From assembly GCA_964608575.1 (NCBI GenBank), contig CAZSPW010000048.1, positions 1 to 14,584 on the forward strand: 14,584 nt of DNA, in the 5' to 3' direction. Of the stretch, positions 11,452 through 14,584 are shown piece by piece (the first letter of the stretch is position 1; each line of letters starts with the position of its first letter). Made by a program: the position numbers and the translations under genes. The notes under the pieces are model-generated. The model had not been told where the DNA came from and ran no database searches. It saw nothing but the letters and a program-made list of their open reading frames with translations. This DNA comes from JAMIFN01 sp964608575. GTDB lineage: Bacteria; Pseudomonadota; Gammaproteobacteria; Burkholderiales; Burkholderiaceae_C.

Positions 11452-12462
11452 ATGCTCGCAAGCATTTTTGGTTCGCGTTTCTCTTCCACTTTGGCGCGTG
11501 TACGCCGCCCTGGGCTGCTGCACGCATTTGCCCTTGTTTTTGGCAGCTTTATCTTGCTGCTCACCAGCCCTGTTACCCAAGCTGATGTCTGGGGCTTTGT
11601 TGATGCCAATGGCATTGGACATTACGCCAATCACCAGGTGGACAAGCGCTATGTCTTGTTCTTTAAAGAAAAAACCACGCGCCAAGATGCCCGCGCCATG
11701 CAGCGCACCGTGCTGCCCGCAGGCAAAACGGTCGATGTGGCCTTGAATTTCAGCAGTTTGGAAGCGCAAAAAGCACTGCCTGGCATGAAACTCGGCACCA
11801 CTTTCGAAGCCGTGACTGCATTTAATAAATCCGCGCAATTCAAACCCATGCGCCGCGCCGTACAAATGGCGGCTAAAACCCACAGCATTGATGCTGAGCT
11901 ATTGCAAGCCATCATTGCCACCGAATCAGGTTTTGACCACACCGCGGTCAGCCATAAAGGCGCGGTAGGCCTAATGCAGCTTTTGCCCACCACCGCGCAA
12001 GATATGGGCGTAGTGGCCGATAGCGCAGGTGATGTCAGCGCCAAACTGACTGACCCTAAAACCAACATCATGGCCGGCGCGCGTTATATGCGGTATTTGA
12101 TGGGCAAATTCCCTGGGCAACTTGAATTGGCGGTGGCCGCTTATAACGCAGGTGAGGGCAATGTGCGCCAAGCTGGCAACCAAGTGCCGAATTTCAAGGA
12201 AACACAAAACTATGTGCGTTCGGTACTGGGCTTGTATGCCAGTTTGAAACCCGATGCCAACATCCCTGATTTAGACGCGCTGAACGCCAAAGACGCAAAA
12301 GCGCAAGTCGCCAGCCGCCTGCGCCAAGCGGGTGTGGTGCAAGTGGCTTACCAGCCGCCTAGTGCCGATAAAAAACCTGCTCGTGTTCGTGCGACTTTTG
12401 TGCAAGCTGCTGTGCTGGAAGTGGGCGCAGCCCCTGCCGCAGGCGGCATGGTTTTGCCTTAA
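11452..12462 (+). CDS. Secreted lytic transglycosylase (SLT domain)
   Basis: Lytic transglycosylases cut peptidoglycan between MurNAc and GlcNAc, leaving a 1,6-anhydro end, in the periplasm. The 336-residue protein has a signal or membrane segment at about residues 21-40 and a possible cleavage after TQA (44). A short DUF4124-like stretch follows (DVWGFVDANGIGHYAN, 45-60). The SLT domain covers about 135-255: catalytic Glu in ATESGF (about E158), GAVGLMQLLP (170-179), NIMAGARYM, and AAYNAGEGNV (229-238). The C-terminal ~75 residues are Ala/Lys-rich and unassigned. AGAGG, 6 nt before the ATG, supports this start. The gene ends in a strong intrinsic terminator. It is not one of the large Slt70 or lipoprotein Mlt types; the exact subfamily is unclear. 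Confidence 0.92.
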   Translation: MLASIFGSRFSSTLARVRRPGLLHAFALVFGSFILLLTSPVTQADVWGFVDANGIGHYANHQVDKRYVLFFKEKTTRQDARAMQRTVLPAGKTVDVALNFSSLEAQKALPGMKLGTTFEAVTAFNKSAQFKPMRRAVQMAAKTHSIDAELLQAIIATESGFDHTAVSHKGAVGLMQLLPTTAQDMGVVADSAGDVSAKLTDPKTNIMAGARYMRYLMGKFPGQLELAVAAYNAGEGNVRQAGNQVPNFKETQNYVRSVLGLYASLKPDANIPDLDALNAKDAKAQVASRLRQAGVVQVAYQPPSADKKPARVRATFVQAAVLEVGAAPAAGGMVLP

Positions 12463-12492
12463 TGGGCCTAGCGTTTTGGCAAAGCTTGATGC

Positions 12493-12517
12493 AAGCTGCC
12501 TTAGGGCAGCTTTTTTT
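12493..12517 (+). terminator. Intrinsic terminator of the lytic transglycosylase gene
   Basis: AAGCTGCC-TTAG-GGCAGCTT is a perfect 8-bp stem with a 4-nt loop, followed directly by seven T. It starts 31 nt after the stop codon. In the recG direction no T-run follows, so it appears to act one way only. Confidence 0.93.
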
Positions 12518-12527
12518 GCGCCGCTTT

Positions 12528-14584
12528 TTATGCCTTGAGGTATTCGCTGCGAAAACCCATCCATTTGGCCAAATGCTGCTCGGCTAAATCTGGGTGGTTT
12601 TGCCACATTCGCGGCGCGGTCTGGCGCGCCCAATCCAGCCAAGCGGCATCGCGCTCTAAATCAGCAAAGCGCAGCAGCGGCGCACCCGATTGGCGCGCGC
12701 CTAAAAATTCGCCTGGGCCGCGAATCTCTAAATCGCGCCGCGCAATTTCAAACCCATCATGGGTTTCTTGCATGGCTTTGAGGCGCATACGCGCCGTTTG
12801 GCTCAAGCGCCCACTCTCGCCCGCGTCATACAGCAACACGCAGCTCGACGCTGCCGCGCCGCGCCCCACGCGCCCGCGCAATTGGTGTAATTGCGACAGG
12901 CCAAAGCGTTCGGCATGCTCTATTACCATGATGGAGGCATTGGGCACATCCACCCCCACCTCTATCACCGTGGTGGAAACCAACACTTGCACCGTGCCCG
13001 CCGCAAAATCGGCCATGATGCTTTGCTTTTCCGCCGCAGGCAGGCGCGCGTGCAGCAGGGCTATGCGCTTCTGGGGCAAAGCTTGCTGCAAAGCCTCAAA
13101 GCGTTCAGTGGCGTGGGTTAAATCCAGCGCCTCGCTTTCTTCAATCAGCGGGCAAACCCAATACACCTGCCGCCCCTCGGCCAGCGGTTTGTGCAGGCGC
13201 GTCACCAGCTCGGCATAACGGTCTTTGGCCAGCAAACTGGTGGCGATGGGCGTGCGCCCGGGCGGCAGCTCGTCTAGGGTGGAGACATCCAAATCGGCGT
13301 AATAGCTCATGGCCAGGGTGCGCGGAATCGGCGTGGCGCTCATCATCAGCACATGGGGTTCTAAGGCACGACCTTGGGCATCTGTACTGCCCTTGCCGCG
13401 CAAAGCCAGGCGCTGCGCTACGCCAAAGCGGTGTTGCTCGTCTATCACCACCAGCCCCAGGCGGGCGTAATCCACGCCGTCTTGCAGCAGGGCGTGCGTG
13501 CCTACTATCAATGCCGCTTGGCCATTGGCTATGGCTGCTAAATTTTCCGCTTTGGCTTTTTTCTTTTGGCTGCCTAGTAGCCAAGCCAATTGCAGGCCGC
13601 GCTCGGCCAACACAGGCGCCAGCCAATCGGCCAGTTTGCGGAAATGCTGCGTGGCCAAAATCTCGGTCGGTGCTAACAACGCGCATTGCGCCCCAGCGTC
13701 TATGGCTTGCGCCGCCGCCAGCGCCGCCACCACGGTTTTGCCCGCGCCGACATCGCCTTGCAGCAGGCGGTGCATGGGCTGGTTTTTTGCCAAATCCGCG
13801 GCGATTTCCGCCACTACGCGGCTTTGCGCGCCCGTGAGGGCAAAGGGCAGGCGCTGTTGCAGAGCAGCCAGTACACCGTTTTGCGCCTGTAGCGGCAGGG
13901 GCAAAGCCGCATGGCTGCTGCGCTCGCGCTTGGCTTGCTGTTGCGCCAATTGCTGCGCCAGCAACTCTTCAGCTATCAGGCGCTGCCAAGCGGGGTGGCT
14001 TTTGTCTTCTAACGCAGCTTGCGCCACTTGCGGGCTGGGATGGTGTAAAAAAGTGAGTGCCTCAGGCAGATCCCACGCCGGATTTTGCTGATTTGATGCT
14101 GAAAAATGGGGCAAAGTCTCGGCCAATAAACCTTGTTGTTGGCAGCGCGCCAAGGCGCTGGCTATGGCTTTGCGTAAATAGGCTTGCGGCAAGCCCGCGC
14201 TGGCGGGGTAAACAGGGGTTAGGGCAGTGGGCAAATGGTTTTGCGCGTCAAAAATCTTGACGGCAGGGTGCAGCATATAGGCTTCAAAACGCCCGCCTTG
14301 CAGCACGCCGCGCACGCGCAAACGCGTGCCCACGCTCCAAGCCTTTTGTTGATTGGGATAAAAATTAAAAAAGCGCAGCTGGCAGCTGGCACCACTGCCT
14401 TCTTCTTCCAGCACGATGACCAGCTGCCTGCGCCCGCGCAGCAGCACCTCGCTATGCCGCACCACGCCAGCAATTTGCACCTCTTGCCCCATATTCGCCA
14501 TTTGCGCTTGCGCCAGGGGGGTGATTTGGGTTTCGTCCTCATAACGCAGGGGCAGATGCAGGGCAAAGTCCAGATCGCTGCGCA
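12528..14584 (-). CDS. recG: ATP-dependent DNA helicase RecG (5' end beyond window)
   Basis: RecG is a superfamily-2 helicase that reverses stalled replication forks and moves Holliday junctions. About 684 residues are visible and the frame stays open to the window edge (RSDLDFALHLPLRYEDET), so roughly 10-30 N-terminal residues are missing; the family is about 690 residues. The wedge/OB domain comes first (VQIAGVVRHSEVLLRGRRQL). It is followed by Walker A GDVGAGKT, the DEQH box (VVIDEQHRFGV), MSATPIPRTL, a C-terminal helicase lobe with TTVIEVGVDVPNA, and QLRGRVGRG. An ATG at 14499-14501 is internal, not the start. The stop lies 10 bp past the T-run of the convergent terminator. The stretch encoding SASNQQNPAWDLPEALTF coincides with a copy of the dispersed repeat. 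Confidence 0.97.
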   Translation of the reverse strand, partial: RSDLDFALHLPLRYEDETQITPLAQAQMANMGQEVQIAGVVRHSEVLLRGRRQLVIVLEEEGSGASCQLRFFNFYPNQQKAWSVGTRLRVRGVLQGGRFEAYMLHPAVKIFDAQNHLPTALTPVYPASAGLPQAYLRKAIASALARCQQQGLLAETLPHFSASNQQNPAWDLPEALTFLHHPSPQVAQAALEDKSHPAWQRLIAEELLAQQLAQQQAKRERSSHAALPLPLQAQNGVLAALQQRLPFALTGAQSRVVAEIAADLAKNQPMHRLLQGDVGAGKTVVAALAAAQAIDAGAQCALLAPTEILATQHFRKLADWLAPVLAERGLQLAWLLGSQKKKAKAENLAAIANGQAALIVGTHALLQDGVDYARLGLVVIDEQHRFGVAQRLALRGKGSTDAQGRALEPHVLMMSATPIPRTLAMSYYADLDVSTLDELPPGRTPIATSLLAKDRYAELVTRLHKPLAEGRQVYWVCPLIEESEALDLTHATERFEALQQALPQKRIALLHARLPAAEKQSIMADFAAGTVQVLVSTTVIEVGVDVPNASIMVIEHAERFGLSQLHQLRGRVGRGAAASSCVLLYDAGESGRLSQTARMRLKAMQETHDGFEIARRDLEIRGPGEFLGARQSGAPLLRFADLERDAAWLDWARQTAPRMWQNHPDLAEQHLAKWMGFRSEYLKA
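14047..14100 (+). repeat. Dispersed repeat, copy E, inside recG
   Basis: It aligns to copy A over 54 nt without gaps, about 39 identities by eye, with AAAAAAGTGAG, CAGGCAGAT and GCTGATTTGATGCT identical. On the coding strand it spans a variable stretch (SASNQQNPAW) and a more conserved one (LPEALTF). The second part could be ordinary recG sequence that matches by chance. Confidence 0.5.

Noticed and set aside
11288..11746. 152-codon plus-strand open frame before and over the lytic transglycosylase
   Set aside because: Most of it overlaps the transglycosylase in another frame, and the non-overlapping part has no ribosome binding site or family resemblance.
12493..12512. Terminator hairpin as another copy of the AGCTGCC dispersed repeat
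   Set aside because: It shares only AGCTGCC; the loop and flanks differ, and it is a normal stem plus T-run.
2275..14100. Repeats as a CRISPR array
   Set aside because: Copies are kilobases apart, in both orientations, diverged, and two are in genes; there are no regular spacers or cas genes.

Overview
This 14.6 kb window looks like a chromosomal housekeeping region of a betaproteobacterium, probably Burkholderiales and most likely Comamonadaceae. That placement rests on protein character (DnaX, MiaB, Aat, RecG, a secreted YxLL-type hypothetical protein), the SCPU fragment, moderately high GC, and a family of short dispersed repeats similar to ones I remember from Comamonadaceae intergenic DNA. 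No phage, transposase, CRISPR array, rRNA or tRNA was seen.

Layout, left to right. Positions 13-847 (minus strand) hold two broken genes back to back: the 5' part of a spore-coat-U-domain (SCPU) pilin-like gene, joined out of frame to the last quarter of a transketolase gene. Positions 1053-2157 (minus) are prfB, with its autoregulatory +1 frameshift. A divergent intergenic region (2158-2506) leads to a plus-strand run: galE, rfbC, a cN-I-type 5'-nucleotidase, dnaX, ybaB, thiS-like and aat. A minus-strand pair, miaB followed by a DUF1289 gene (ATGA overlap), converges on aat. A secreted hypothetical gene lies upstream of miaB. After 617 bp without a gene comes a secreted lytic transglycosylase (plus), which ends in a clear intrinsic terminator and converges on recG (minus); the 5' end of recG lies beyond the window.

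The genes do not form one pathway. galE and rfbC supply or edit nucleotide sugars for surface polysaccharide. dnaX, ybaB and recG serve replication and repair. prfB, miaB and aat act in translation and protein turnover. Several family-typical neighbours are missing (recR after ybaB, lysS next to prfB, thiG next to thiS), which suggests local reshuffling.

Most notable points: (1) dnaX has a run of nine A at the end of domain III with stop codons immediately after it in both other frames, the arrangement expected for making a short gamma form as well as tau; (2) the SCPU/tkt junction is a sharp breakpoint inside two genes; (3) a dispersed repeat of about 50-55 nt is present in six copies, two of them inside coding sequence (dnaX, recG); (4) the dnaX linker also carries a palindromic ATTCCCGC/GCGGGAAT element and a partial tandem copy of it.
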